64,000 bases of DNA, from positions 62,001-126,000 of the forward strand of contig JAWZYV010019433.1 of NCBI GenBank assembly GCA_038373885.1, read 5' to 3'. The stretch is from Cheiracanthium punctorium (lineage: Eukaryota > Arthropoda > Arachnida > Araneae > Cheiracanthiidae). Of this stretch, positions 33,408-44,224 are shown one piece after another. Numbering within the stretch: the stretch's first letter is position 1; the number at the start of each line of letters is the position of its first letter. Made by a program: the position numbers and the translations under genes. The notes under the pieces are model-generated. The model did no database searches, was not told the origin of the DNA, and saw only the letters and a program-made list of their open reading frames with translations.

Positions 33408-34668
33408 CCTTCGATATACCCCCTACCTTGATTTTTGGCGCCAAGGCCGTTTTCGACGGCGCCAAAAAGGAAAGAGAAGTGGCCAAAAATGCCGTTTTTG
33501 ACGGCGCGAAAAATAAAAAAATGGCCGTGAAACCACTTCCGAAAGCGGAAAAACTATAAGAATTAGAAGATTTCCACAAAAAAATTTAGGGTTAAAATGT
33601 AAAAATGTCTAGAAATCTTGGCTAGTAGCAACGTTTTCAGAACCGAAAAAAACTATGAGAATTAGAAAAATTCTACAAAAAATTTAGGGTTAAGAATGTA
33701 AACAACAATAAAATCAAGAAAATTTAAGAATTCATGAACGTAGAATTCGCGTTTTCGAACAAGAAATTAGAAATAGAAAAATTGCAGAAATAATTAAGGG
33801 TTAGGAATCTAAACACGAATAAATTCAAGGAAATTTAACAATTGATGGACACAGAAATCGTGTTTTCTAGCAAGAATTTAGGGTTAAAAATTTGAAGAAA
33901 ACCTAAATTTCACAAATAATGGGATTTTTATGTGAGGGGGGGCTCTGCCCCCCTCAACCCCCCGTTTTTTTTTTTTTTTTTTACGAAAAAGGTAGTTGGG
34001 GAAACTGGAAAAATAAGAAATCGAGTAGAGCGTTTTAAGAAAAAAGCCAAAAACTGTGAAGCCATTCGCCTGTACAAATAGTGCAGTTACCACGATGTAT
34101 AACGCGAAACAATATTATACGTTAGCAAAAATATCTCGGAAAGGTTAAGCTCACACTCCGAAAGGATGTCTCCCTCAAAAAATCCAAAAACTTCTCCTGG
34201 TCCACTAACAAATAGCTCATAACAAAAATTATATTAGCTACACCTTTCTTCCCACACGTGGGATTTTTATCAGACCACTTTAACGTTAAATTTTGTTCAA
34301 AAATACCCTGCTAATTTTCAATTACATTAGCTACGGAGGTTCTTAAAAAATCATAAAATCCTAACCAAAAATATAAAAAAAGTACAGTAAAATATCAAAA
34401 GATCACAGTACCTTTGCAGAAGTGCTTTCGGTCAACTTACTACCTCTCTCTAAAAATGTGAAAAAAAAGTTCTCACAAGCTTCCACGTGCAGGAGCTATT
34501 GCATCACGGCGCTCTGTCATTGGCCGGCCGGCCTAGGTTGCCATAAATAGCCTCCCCCCATTCTTGCCAACGAAATTCGTTTGAGAAACCAGAAAATCCC
34601 TTTTATCGCCAAGCTTGGCGCAAAAAACGCAATCCTTGGCGCGAAAAAAAGGTAGGGGGTATATCGAA
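33408..34668. mobile_element. Inverted-repeat element of 1.26 kb with internal tandem units
   Basis: The left end CTTCGATATACCCCCTACC then TTGATTTTTGGCGCCAAGGC is mirrored at the right by GCCAAGCTTGGCGCAAAAAA ... GGTAGGGGGTATATCGAAG. Inside, ~33540-33900 holds three diverged ~115-125-bp tandem units, each with GAATTAGAA-x-ATT and ATTTAGGGTTAA(G)AATGTAAA. A G7/C6 hairpin (GGGGCTCTGCCCCC) and a T run lie near 33936-33982. No coding sequence was recognised; the superfamily is not determined. Confidence 0.6.
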
Positions 34669-34787
34669 GCTAAGCCATTTTGGAGAGAAGCGGGAAATTT
34701 GACGACAAAATTAATTAATATTGGGAAAAAAACAATTTTTATGTTACATTCTGTTAATGTATTTTCTTTGGTGCATGGAGTTTTTAA

Positions 34788-35294
34788 CCCTCTCGTCACC
34801 GAATTATGAAAAAACAGAGAAAAAAAAACTGTCTAGCATTTAATGCATCTGAAATACTATTAGAAATCATGCAAAAATATTTTTTTCTAATTTCGATTAA
34901 TATTAGATTTTTCTAATATTAATTTCTGCATTTTCGAAGCATTTTGTTATGCTAAAATTAATTTAAAAGGATGCACATATTAGGTAAAGGTTGGGGAATA
35001 AGAAAAAAACTGTACTTACCTTAAAAAGAAAAACAAAACGGTAAAAAGCAGCGTAAATATTTTCTTAATTTTCCTCCTGAAACAATGAAGCGAAAACTGA
35101 AAAAATGATCTAAATTGACTAGTACTGCAATCTAGGCACGATTTATGCATCTAGTTAAGAGCATCATATACTTTCTACATGAATTAATGATATTGATATC
35201 ACTGAAAGAAAAAAATACTAAATTTAATTGTTTTCTCTCTAAATATTGGTATTTGAAGTAGGAGCCTCATATGAGGTTCAGGGTGACGAGAGGG
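34788..35294. mobile_element. piggyBac-like MITE, 507 bp
   Basis: TTAA at 34784-34787 and 35295-35298 flanks the inverted ends CCCTCTCGTCACCGAA and TTCAGGGTGACGAGAGGG. TTAA targeting with CCCT...AGGG ends is diagnostic of piggyBac-type elements. The interior is AT-rich and noncoding. Its ends differ from the eight-copy foldback family. Confidence 0.85.
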
Positions 35295-35766
35295 TTAATT
35301 CTTATTTAAGTGTGTTTGGAAAATATGGCTTACGTTTTTAGTAATAAAAACCTAACTAGAGATTGAATTACCCTGAAAACTTCGTTGGAATGATGATCCT
35401 TAAACAATTTAATGTAAAAATCTCTTTAAAATTAGCTTTAAATCGCTTTAAGAAAACGAAAACGGAATTCTGATTTTTTGAAATTTGTTCACCCGAAATT
35501 TCATATAAGAATTAGGTTGTGGCTATGTAAATGCAATATAACGCAATCTACGCAAAACTACAACTTCAAGATAATGTATATACTAATAGAAGTACTGTAG
35601 ATAATAGAAGATACTGTAGAATAACTGTAAGATCTGTAATTAGTACCTTCTGATCGAAACGCAAAAGTCATATCCGCATATCTCGTTATTTAACTGTATG
35701 GCATATCAGCAGTTTTAACCGGCAAAAAAATTTTAGCGGTCAGTTTCCCATATCGTGGAGTATATA

Positions 35767-36431
35767 TAGTGAAACTTCGATTTAACATTACCCGTATTCA
35801 ACATTTTCCACCTATAACGTCATTTTCTAAAAAATCCCGTTAATAAAGTTACATTTCCGGTATTTATTTTTTTTCCGAAATCGGATAGCTCGTATGAGGC
35901 TCGAAATGCCAATAAGAAAACACAAATAATTTCCTCAGCGATTGAAGCTATCCAAGATTCCCCCCCCCCCAAGAATTGAAGATCAAGATAGTGGCAAGGA
36001 AAAGGAAAGGGGGGGGCTGAGGGGGCTTGAGCCCTCCCCATACCCTTGGAAGAAGGAAGAAATTAACCACAGATCATTTTTAGATTCCAGCATTGATAGC
36101 AACATACTGAGCCCCTCCCAAACTTATTGAATTGATACGCTACTGGGTCAAGAGACAAATTTACAAAAACTCATATGTATTGAAAATAAAATTTGTGACG
36201 CAATAGTAAAAGCAGAACAGAAAGGAGGAAAAAAAACTATTTCTTTAAAAAACAATTTTGAAAACCAGCGTTTAAATTATTTTATGGGAATACATAAAAG
36301 TTGTATAGCATAAATTGCAGTTTAATTTATTGTCAGCACTCTGTTTTTGTCTAACCCCGATTAAGATTTTTCCCGCTTATAAAATTATTCCTTTTCGGTC
36401 CCTTGAATGCCGTTAAATCGGGTTTTTACTG
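35767..36431. mobile_element. pogo-like nonautonomous element, 0.66 kb
   Basis: The left end TAGTGAAACTTCGATTTAAC and right end CGTTAAATCGGGTTTTTACTG are inverted relatives, with TA on both sides (35765-35766 and 36432-36433). CGATTTAAC-type ends are common on TA-targeting pogo/Tigger MITEs. A nested C-run/G-run block at ~35960-36045 resembles another G-tract insertion. It ends about 150 bp before exon C. Confidence 0.6.
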
Positions 36432-36579
36432 TATCCGGATCGCAGACAGTGAGAGTTGGAGGTTAATTCAACCAAATAATCTTGGCTTTTAGTCAAATAC
36501 TTTTATGATCCTGCATAAAACATTAGCCTCCCCCCCCCACTTCTGCTAAATACTTATTGTTCTTTCCGCGTAATTTCAG

Positions 36580-36723
36580 AGTACCATCCGACGTAAACGA
36601 AGAAGTAAATAGGTCCTTAGAAGTTCTCGACAGAGTGCTGGACGAATTCCAACATGAAGGTGGCAGGCCGACCGTGGAAAAGCGACCAAAAGTCGTCAGG
36701 GACGAGTCATTGCAAAAGCCAAG
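36580..36723 (+). CDS. Internal coding exon C of the LD-like repeat gene
   Basis: The acceptor TTTCCGCGTAATTTCAG and donor AG|GTAAGA enclose 144 bp, again one leading base and two trailing bases. It reads (K)VPSDVNEEVNRSLEVLD then RVLDEFQHEGGRPTVEK and RPKVVRDESLQKP. The motif VP-x-D...RSLEVLDRVLDEF aligns with exons A and B after a four-residue insertion (NEEV). The tail is longer and basic (EKRPKVVRD). Splicing A-B-C keeps the frame, and each exon could be skipped without a frameshift. Intron 2 is 4484 bp and full of MITEs. Downstream exons were not recognised in the remaining 27 kb. Confidence 0.75.
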
Positions 36724-38309
36724 GTAAGATTTCGACTAATGAACTCCATGATTGTGAAGATGACAGTTAAAAATTAAAAGTAATGCTACATGAAAAAGTT
36801 CTTGAGACCATCGAGTTTTAGCACTAGTCAAAATCACACTCGAAATCCAATCAACATTCAGACTGTGATTGGGAATTTGATTGTAGTTCAGGCTTAGGTT
36901 ACACTGGAAATTCCAGATCAAAGGTTTTGACGAGAAATTTGCATTTAATCTTATACAAAATAATTCTTCAACTGTTCCTTTAGAAATTCGAGGAATTGTA
37001 ATAAAACTTACAGAGAATAAAATTCAGGTTTGTAATATTCCGTGCTGAATTATCATTGAGGACAACAGTTTGGGCAGAAATATTCCAACTTTATTGGACA
37101 TTGAACTTTACAAAATTTTCGGAAGCTACAATAACGTACAGCCAACAAATTTTACAGATGAGCATTCATTGATTGCAAAAAACAGTACACTCCAAGCACA
37201 AGTGGTGCAAGGCTACAGAGCCATAACCTGACATAAACCTGGGGAAAAAAAAGAGTGCTCTCCGTGGTAGGTTTCTCAGGGCAAATACTTTCCGTTTAAT
37301 ATAGTAATTGTAGTGCAGCTAAGAAGCGTGAGTTTTTTCGAGTTGCTGGTGCAAATATTTCAGATTTGATTTGTGTTCACACACACAAACAAGGGCTGCG
37401 CATGGACCCCACAGGTTGGGCATGGATGGGTGGACCCCTGTGTCCAGGGCCCGATCTTGGGGGCGGGGGGGGGAGTCTATCCCTACGAAGTTTCAACTTT
37501 CAATTATTATAACTAATACAAACTAGAAAAAATATTTTGAATATATTTTTTATCCAATAAAATTTTAGAAGACTACGGATAATTGTAGCTTAAAATTCAA
37601 AATAACCTATTTATGATAAATCGTTTATCATAAAGATTTAGTAAAATTGTCATTGCGTGAGTTGTGTGAACTTTTGTGTGTACTATCTCCATCCTTTCTT
37701 CGTGCCAGACCCTCCGAGAGAGTGGGATAGGAGGGGCAATTAACCTCGAGCCCGGGCTTCATTTCCATCTCGTAACTGGATGGAAATTTTATCATGTATA
37801 AGCTAGGTTTTGTTTTAAATAAGTCAAATGTAACTATTACTAGTAATTCTAAAGTTTAGCTCTTTTAGTATGAAACTGAATACATTCATGTATTTAACTC
37901 TTGTCATTTTGTAATTTTTAAGTAACATATTTTACAAATATAGTTTGGACTTTTGTTTCCATATTTGTTTCCCATATATTTCGGGTTTAAATTAAATTCT
38001 AAACAGTGCATGGGTAAGAAATAAGTGATATTTTAATGCAGCACACGACTGGGAAAAAAAGGGGGGGTAGGGCCCAGCTCTGATCCTAGGTCCAGTGCCA
38101 GTAATCGAATGTGGAGGCCATGGGGCTGAGACATCAGTTTTGTTTCACAAAACACCATTTAACGAATACACTAATAAAATGGCTCTTCTGGTCCAGACAC
38201 ATAGCTTGATTGATTTCTCTCATCTAATGCGACCGTTGCAAATCACAGAAAAGTGATCTTTAGAAATGGCAATTGGCAGGGATGTAGTAAATGGAGCCGA
38301 AAAACCGTC
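36724..38309. other. Presumed intron or flank; hAT-like end fragments
   Basis: No further exon was found. CCAGGGCCCGATCTTGGGGG near 37444, with a G run, and TAGGGCCCAGCTCTGATCC near 38073 may be ends of a degenerate G-tract hAT element, but no 8-bp duplication was found. Confidence 0.35.
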
Positions 38310-38450
38310 CCGGCATTGCTTTATAAAGATTTTCTCCCTCTTCCTAGAAAGTCCTCCACGGAGGGCACCAACCCCACCCCCACCCCTCGGCTTAGATCCC
38401 TAGTGTAGATAATCAGTCGTATTCCTCAAATCAAATCACTCAATTCTTTC
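38310..38450 (+). repeat. SINE (family A) 3' fragment
   Basis: It contains CTAGAAAGTCCTCCACGGAGG, a CCCCACCCCCACCCC tract and CGGCTTAGATCCCTAGTGTAG then ATAATCAGTCG, matching the family A tail near 23890-23965. Confidence 0.65.
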
Positions 38451-38721
38451 ATAAGGTCCAGTTTCCTACACAGCCATAAATGTTTTACAAATGTATTTCA
38501 TGTATGACTGTGAAACTCAGCCCCTCCTTCTCCCTTACATAATTTTGAAAATTAAACGTGTGGTGCATTTGTATTCAAAGAAAAAAAATAAAGTAAAAAT
38601 ATCAAAGATAATTTAATATATTTGAATTCTGATTTGAGGAAGATTGATAATGGGACAATTTTTGCACATTTCACTTTAATAAATCTAATCAAAGTGTACT
38701 AAAAATGAAATGAAATAAAAT

Positions 38722-38967
38722 GTGGTAATTCGGCCGATTATCAACGAGAGATTTAGGCCGAGGAAGGGGGGGGGGCGTGCCCTCCGTGGAGGGACTTGTA
38801 TTTACGCGAAGTTTCGGAGAAAACCACGGAAAACTCTACGATAACGAAACTCTACGAAACCCACGGCGACCTAGAAAAGCTAGGTCGACGGACGCGACCT
38901 CGGTTTGAAGCAGGCATCTTCCGACTCCCAGTTGAGAGCACAATTCCTCTCGGCCACTGGTGGGACG
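38722..38967 (-). repeat. tRNA-derived SINE (family A), near full length
   Basis: On the minus strand it starts GTCCCACCAGTGGCCGAGAG (box A, like Leu/Ser tRNA), has GCTTCAAACCG (box B), then CGCGTCCGTCGACCTAGCT, TTTCTCCGAAACTTCGCG, CCTCCACGGAGGGCACGC, a C run and CTCGGCCTAAATCTCTCG. The 76-codon plus frame at 38796-39026 is antisense noise. Confidence 0.78.
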
Positions 38968-39459
38968 GAAATATACAAATAAACCAAAAAAAACTGTACA
39001 AAAGAAGCACAATTTCCACTATTTGATTCTTCCTTTTTGGAAAGAGGGCTGAAGCATCCAGCCGCCAGATATGCTACTGAAAAGGAAGGTTGTATCCAGA
39101 AAATATAGTTTCAGAGAGTATCCGAGAAGAGCTTAATATGCATAGGAGCTCAGCTCTTGTACTTCTTTTATCAGGACGAATTTTTACATATTAGGCAAAA
39201 CCCAGCGGAGCTCATGAATATTGCGTCCCAGAACACGCACAAACCGATTGCATGGGACAAAGTAATCAAGACTCGTTTCGCCACGAACCTATCCGAGAGT
39301 TCTGAGACCCACAGATTTTGATTCTTCAACTGTGTATTGCTATGATTTCTTCGTGGTTATTTCAAGCTATTTCATTGTTCTGTGAAATAATGAAAATATG
39401 TACTGTACTATTCATGGGTAAATAAATTATCATTATGTTAATAGAATCAGAATGTATTA
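38968..39459. other. No gene seen
   Basis: No repeat ends or coding frames recognised. Confidence 0.35.
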
Positions 39460-40092
39460 GGTGTACCGGAAAAAAATGTCGTTGTTTTACATAAAATTCA
39501 AACAAATGAATTTTCATCAATTATTGAATTAACAAACAAGCTGTGCCTAAGCACAGGACTCATAATTTCAAAGCGAGAATTCTATAGATAATATATTTTT
39601 TTTTTCCCTCTCCCCTAGTAGCACAGTTAGTCTAAAAGACGTTTAAAACACGTTTTTTAACGTCAAAAAACGTGTTTCCAACGTAATTTAAACGTTTTTT
39701 GAACTTTTTTGAAACGTTTGTTGAAACGTTTGTTGTGCTACTAGGGTCAGAGAAAAATGGCCACCCTCCCCCTTTTTTCACGTCTACCCTCCTTGGAGTA
39801 TTCTATTCGAAATGTTCTGAAATCTATTTTTAGGTATTCGTGAGCATTGTATTTTAAGGCAAGAATTTTATGGATATCTCTTTTCTTCTTTGAGATCACA
39901 CAGGATATCTATCTGAAAAGAATGTTTTGGCTCCCTATCCCCCATGAGTTACAAATTTTGGAAAATGCTCTGTTTTCTAGCGCCTATGTTATAAAACTCA
40001 CGAACCTGGCAAATTTCGTATTATAAGCTTCTGTAGTTTTGGCTAGGCAAAATATTGACATACGAAAAAACGACAATACTTTCCGGTACACC
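39460..40092. mobile_element. Tc1/mariner-like relic, 633 bp
   Basis: The ends GGTGTACCGGAAAAAAATGT and the complement of CAATACTTTCCGGTACACC are inverted, with TA at 39458-39459 and 40093-40094. The left end continues CGTTGTTTTACATAAAATTC then AAACAAATGAATTTT. A related AAATTCAAACAAATAAAATTT block occurs near 56891. No D,D34D transposase remains. A small inverted-repeat insertion lies inside at 39613-39746. Confidence 0.7.
39613..39746. mobile_element. 134-bp palindromic MITE inside the mariner relic
   Basis: The ends CCCTAGTAGCACA and TGTGCTACTAGGG are perfect 13-bp inverted repeats. The interior alternates AACGTTTT/AAACGTGTT words (ACGTTTAAAACACGTTTTTT, CGTCAAAAAACGTGTTTCC), giving further self-complementarity. 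Noncoding. Confidence 0.75.
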
Positions 40093-40094
40093 TA

Positions 40095-40954
40095 CCGACA
40101 CCCGTATTGCAGGGCTCGTGGGGCTTCATAGTAAGCCACTGAGTATAAACATGATCTCGAGAATATTGGGGCTCCAGCACTTTTTTTTTTTGCTAGAAAT
40201 TAAGCCCTGTATCCAAGCGGTGGAGAAGTCAGAATTTTTTCCGAAAAGAAAGGCAGAATTTTTTCATCGTTATCATTTTATTAACAAAAATTGAAATTTT
40301 GGTGGGTATCCGGACTCTCTGCCCCCTCCCCCAACTTAAAAACGTCCTTACGAAATTACAAATTTAATTCGTGGTCTGCTATTAAAAAAAATATCTCTTG
40401 ACAATAAATAATAAAAAAAATTATAAGACGAGAGATTTACTAGATCCGCAAGTGCAGTGCAATAAGCATTTGTCTGATCTCAAGATCGTGACGCATTTTA
40501 TCCCAAAAACAAGTTCCTTTGTCTTATTACACAGGTACGCTTTTGCTTTCGATGAATCATGTATTGGAGATTATGTATTTCGAAAGTTTTTCCTCCTTAC
40601 GTAATGCTTTCTGCAATACGTATACCATTAAGAGACTCATTCTTTTTTTAATCTTCCTTCCCCATCCATTTATTACACAAAGAAACAAGTGGTGGCGCCA
40701 TCTTAAAATACATTTTAGAAATAAGATTAAATCAAGAGCGCGATCGGTCATTTCAATTCTTTGTTTTCTATTTCAAAGGGATAAAAATACATGTACACTA
40801 TAATAATAATGATAATAACAAAGTATTTTATTGCCGTTTTTAATAAGTCATTTTTAGTAAAACGGTCTAATTTTATATAGTTTAAACAACCCTAGAATTT
40901 TATTTTTCAATTTATAGATATCGTTTACTAACTGTCTGTCAAAGTTATAATTCA
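40095..40954. other. No gene seen
   Basis: Three open frames of 64-94 codons overlap on both strands near 40398-40803. None shows a recognisable motif or splice sites. Confidence 0.35.
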
Positions 40955-41190
40955 ACGGCGGATCCAGAAAAGTTTCAAGGGAGAGGTGATAAGTATGATG
41001 AAATAAATTATCAGAGATGGGTCGAACTTTTTTGTGCTTCAGTTTCACCTTTTCATAATTAATATTAAATTTATATTTAGCGTGCTCGTTCGCTCTTGAT
41101 GAGAGCGAACGAGCACGCTAAACATGAATGTAATATTAATTATGAAAAGGTAAAACACAAAAGGTTCACCCCCCCCCCAGATCCACAACT
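40955..41190. mobile_element. Foldback element with a hAT-like left end
   Basis: The left edge CAACGGCGGATCCAGAAAAG resembles hAT ends CAGTGGCGGATCC. The right edge CCCCCCCCCAGATCCACAAC is a decayed mirror. In the middle, 41047-41151 is a long palindrome: ACCTTTTCATAATTAATATT ... AATATTAATTATGAAAAGGT surrounds the perfect inner stem TTTAGCGTGCTCGTTCGCTC / GAGCGAACGAGCACGCTAAA. No target duplication was found. Confidence 0.6.
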
Positions 41191-41688
41191 TCTTCAATCA
41201 TAAAATTTGGTTTAACTTCTAAAAGAATAAGCTTAAACAACAAACTCAGGCGCCAATACAGAATTTTTTTAGGGGAGATGGGGGTCCTCAAACTTCTAAC
41301 AATTTCGGATCCGATTTTGTTAGTGATGCATTTTTTTTTTAATGTGATCAGGCAATATATTGAAAATCTTCGTGGGAGGGTCAGCGCCCTTACCTTGCTC
41401 CCCCCCCCCTCCTTATGGTCGTCCGTAACACACCAGTTATTGTTTCACTCTAAAAGTAGGTGAAAAAGCATTTTCAAGAATCAATTATTTGAATTATTAA
41501 ATATCTGTGTGTAGAACCGATACATGGTGAGCGATACTGTGCGGTCGCAGACATGCGATTTTGGGAAGTGCGCCGAAATTAATAATAATAATAATGATAT
41601 TAAACATTCTAATTTTTATATAATTTTAAATACAAATTAGCTACTTGAATAGGATAAAACTTTTGTTCGACAAATAAAAATGTGCGCT
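41191..41688. other. No gene; C run and (AAT)n
   Basis: A C run lies near 41400-41409 and an AAT-rich tract near 41579-41595. Nothing coding was recognised. Confidence 0.35.
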
Positions 41689-41692
41689 TTAA

Positions 41693-42169
41693 CCCTTTGA
41701 GGCACAACCCTTTCCCAATGCTGAAAAAAGGGCAGCAGTTGCCATCGCTCGACTTAACTACCAGCAAGATGGTAGACGATCGAAACGTTCATCGCGTGCC
41801 ACAGATCTAGAGACCCTTTTTTGACGACAGCTGGCTGTGCCGATCTGTGGCACGAGATGAATGTTTCGATCGTCCGCCATCTTGCTGGTAGTTAAGTCGA
41901 GCGATGGCAACGGCTGCCCTTTTTTTCAGCATTGCGCAATCTAGCCAGTTGTTCTCGCATTCTTCCATTTTTCAGCAGATGTCAGTGCTGTTAAAAATAA
42001 TCGTGATCATGTTTTTATGGGAAATGACGTTCTGAAACGTAAAGGAATCTCGTGGAACTATGTCACCCGCAACTATTTTTATAGAAATCAAATCTATTCT
42101 TCTTTACCGGCAACAGTCAAAGCGTCAGAGTTTGGGGTTCCCAGAGCAGGAACAGTGCGCTTTAAAGGG
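41693..42169 (+). mobile_element. TTAA-targeting foldback family, copy 5
   Basis: Flanked by TTAA at 41689-41692 and 42170-42173. The first arm is complete. At the centre, CAGCTGGCTGTGCC jumps to GATCTGTGGCACGAG, so about 30 bp of the second arm next to the loop is missing. The unpaired tail is intact and closes GTGCGCTTTAAAGGG. The frame at 42017-42256 reads ...SWNYVTRNYFYRNQIYSS, like the tail frames of copies 1, 6 and 8. Confidence 0.88.
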
Positions 42170-42173
42170 TTAA

Positions 42174-42469
42174 TTACAGTAAGAGACAGTCTCCAAGCAT
42201 TCAGCTCCGTCACTTGGAAGAATTGTTATGTTGATGTGCCTTTTCTAAAAAAGTGACTACTTAAGTTAAGTTTATATTCCTAAACTTTTTCGAATGCACT
42301 CAGACATAACTTTTTTAAACTATAATAAATTGGAACTGATATGTATTTTTACTGAATGAAATGAAATGAAACTTTTCTTTTGATTAAAAAACGTGTCATT
42401 TGTCTTCGGCCAGAGAAAACAATAAACTATGACTTGATACAGATGAGTAAGATTGGCATGGCGGTTACA

Positions 42470-42502
<33 letters not shown>

Positions 42503-43161
42503 GTTAAAGGGCTTAGTTAAAAAAAGAAAAATGGAATAATGCTTTATTGTAACATTATTGCACATTTTGTTTTAGATTGAATAGAGCTTTTTCTTCTTTT
42601 TTCCTTTAAACTAGGCTATCCTCCAAAAACTATCTTATCAGCACTTTAGTGCACGTATGACGCCATTTTAATTTTTTCCCAGACATACGGAAAATGTAAA
42701 ATTAATTCATAAATACAGAAGTCTGATAATTTTCCATGTCACACTTCTAGATTTTCCAACTTGTTAGTAAAATTTGCAATTTTACCTGACATTTTTCTGT
42801 TAAACTAAAATTTCCTTACTGTTAAAAGGTTTTCAGTTTTTCTTGACCGCTGGCAACTTTGTATACGGGAAAAAAGAAGAAGAAGAAAAAAAAAGCCCCT
42901 CGCATCCTGAACTAGTAGTATGATCATTACCCACATCCACGTTTCCATGAAGGCAAGCAATAGTGGTCTCTCACTTATACGAGTTTTAAGGGGACTGAAA
43001 GGGCTCTATTTGAGCACTCTTCATCTAAATTATGAGAGACAAAACATTTGAAGAAAAAATATGTTTGATAATATTTTTTCACTTAAAAAAAGTAACATAC
43101 TTTAAAATATTAAACTATACAATTAAGGCTGTTCTTCGAAAAAAAAGAACTCTGTTTTAGT
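42174..43161. other. No gene; poly-T tract
   Basis: A T run of about 30 lies at 42471-42500. The remainder is AT-rich with no supported feature. Confidence 0.4.
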
Positions 43162-43169
43162 CTCGGTAC

Positions 43170-44216
43170 CAGTGGCGGCCCGTGGTAAAAACTGTTAGTG
43201 CAGCCGGAAGCATATGAGCCCCCCCCCCCCCGTCCTCCGGACAGGAAAGGAAAATCTTTGTTATTGAATTCGAAAGCTGGCGGATTAAGCCCTCACCGAG
43301 GAAAAAAAAAAAAAGAAATTACATAAAAAATGTAAGAGATCCTTTTTACTTTTCCATAAAATGGACATAAATTTCAACCAGCCGCTCTTATCCTCAAAAT
43401 TGCATTAATCCGTGTCTGATTCGAACTTTCCTTAGAATTTTCTTTTGTAATGATAGCTTGAGAAGAAAAGAAAAAAAAAAGAAAACGTACTTATTTTTAT
43501 AAGTCAAATCAATCCTCCTTTCTTTAAAACTTGTGAATCGGTCAGTGATGCCCTCATAAAAAGGCGTTGTTTTAATTCAGATATCAATAATTTTAAAAGC
43601 TCTTTAAAATTTCCTATGTTTAAAGAATTTTTTCGCTCGCCATGCCCTCTAAATGCCAGTTCTTGCTTACTTAAAAACAAAAATGATTTGATGGGTAATT
43701 GTCCATTCATAAGCGTCTATTCAGGCTTACCTTCTTGATAAATTCAGCAATATAAAGTCCAGAGTTTGCCGAACATATATTCTCCTTACCCCCTCTCTCA
43801 CTTCTCGAGCCAATCAGTGAGTTGAATTCACAAGTGCTGCCGACCTTTCAAAATCTTGAATGAGCTGAGTCTTAGCTGCGTACCCCCATTATAGCCTATG
43901 CCGGAGGAAATGCTTACGTAACCGTTGTCATGGCAACGGTGCTGCCAATTTTCTTATCAGCGTTCTGGGCTGAACCAGAGATTTTCCCAATTGAATTGCG
44001 GGAAGATTAAAGTGCTTTTTTTTCTGAATGAGCGATCTGGCCACAATACGTTTTTTTTGTTTGGGTTTTTTTTTGAGATTTTGTTAATTTATCATAGGAA
44101 TTCCATAATTCTAATCTGAATTTAGGAAAATTAGTAGAATAAATTATTTTAAAGTATGTGCTGATAATTCCAAGTGCAGTCCGGCTGTACTTGCTGTATC
44201 CCACGAGCCGCCACTG
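43170..44216. mobile_element. hAT element, 1.05 kb, with transposase remnant
   Basis: The ends CAGTGGCGGCCCGTGG and CCACGAGCCGCCACTG are perfect inverted 16-mers, with the duplication CTCGGTAC at 43162-43169 and 44217-44224. Just inside the left end is a C12 run. The minus strand carries a hAT-like protein piece at 43504-43710. The element is an internally deleted derivative of an autonomous hAT. Confidence 0.95.
43504..43710 (-). pseudogene. hAT transposase fragment (ZMYM/DUF4371-like segment)
   Basis: The 68-codon frame includes QELAFRGHGERKNSLNIGNF then KELLKLLISEL. In hAT-derived proteins of the zinc-finger MYM / DUF4371 type, a conserved stretch L-(A/P)-FRGH-(D/E)-E...S-x-N-x-GNF-x-ELL occurs near the start of the transposase core. 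Just upstream on the same strand, another frame reads ENICSANSGLYIAEFIKK, ending at a GTAAGC that could be a donor or a frameshift site. The DDE catalytic residues and dimerisation region are missing. It lies inside the bounded element 43170-44216, which supports the call. Confidence 0.7.
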
Positions 44217-44224
44217 CTCGGTAC

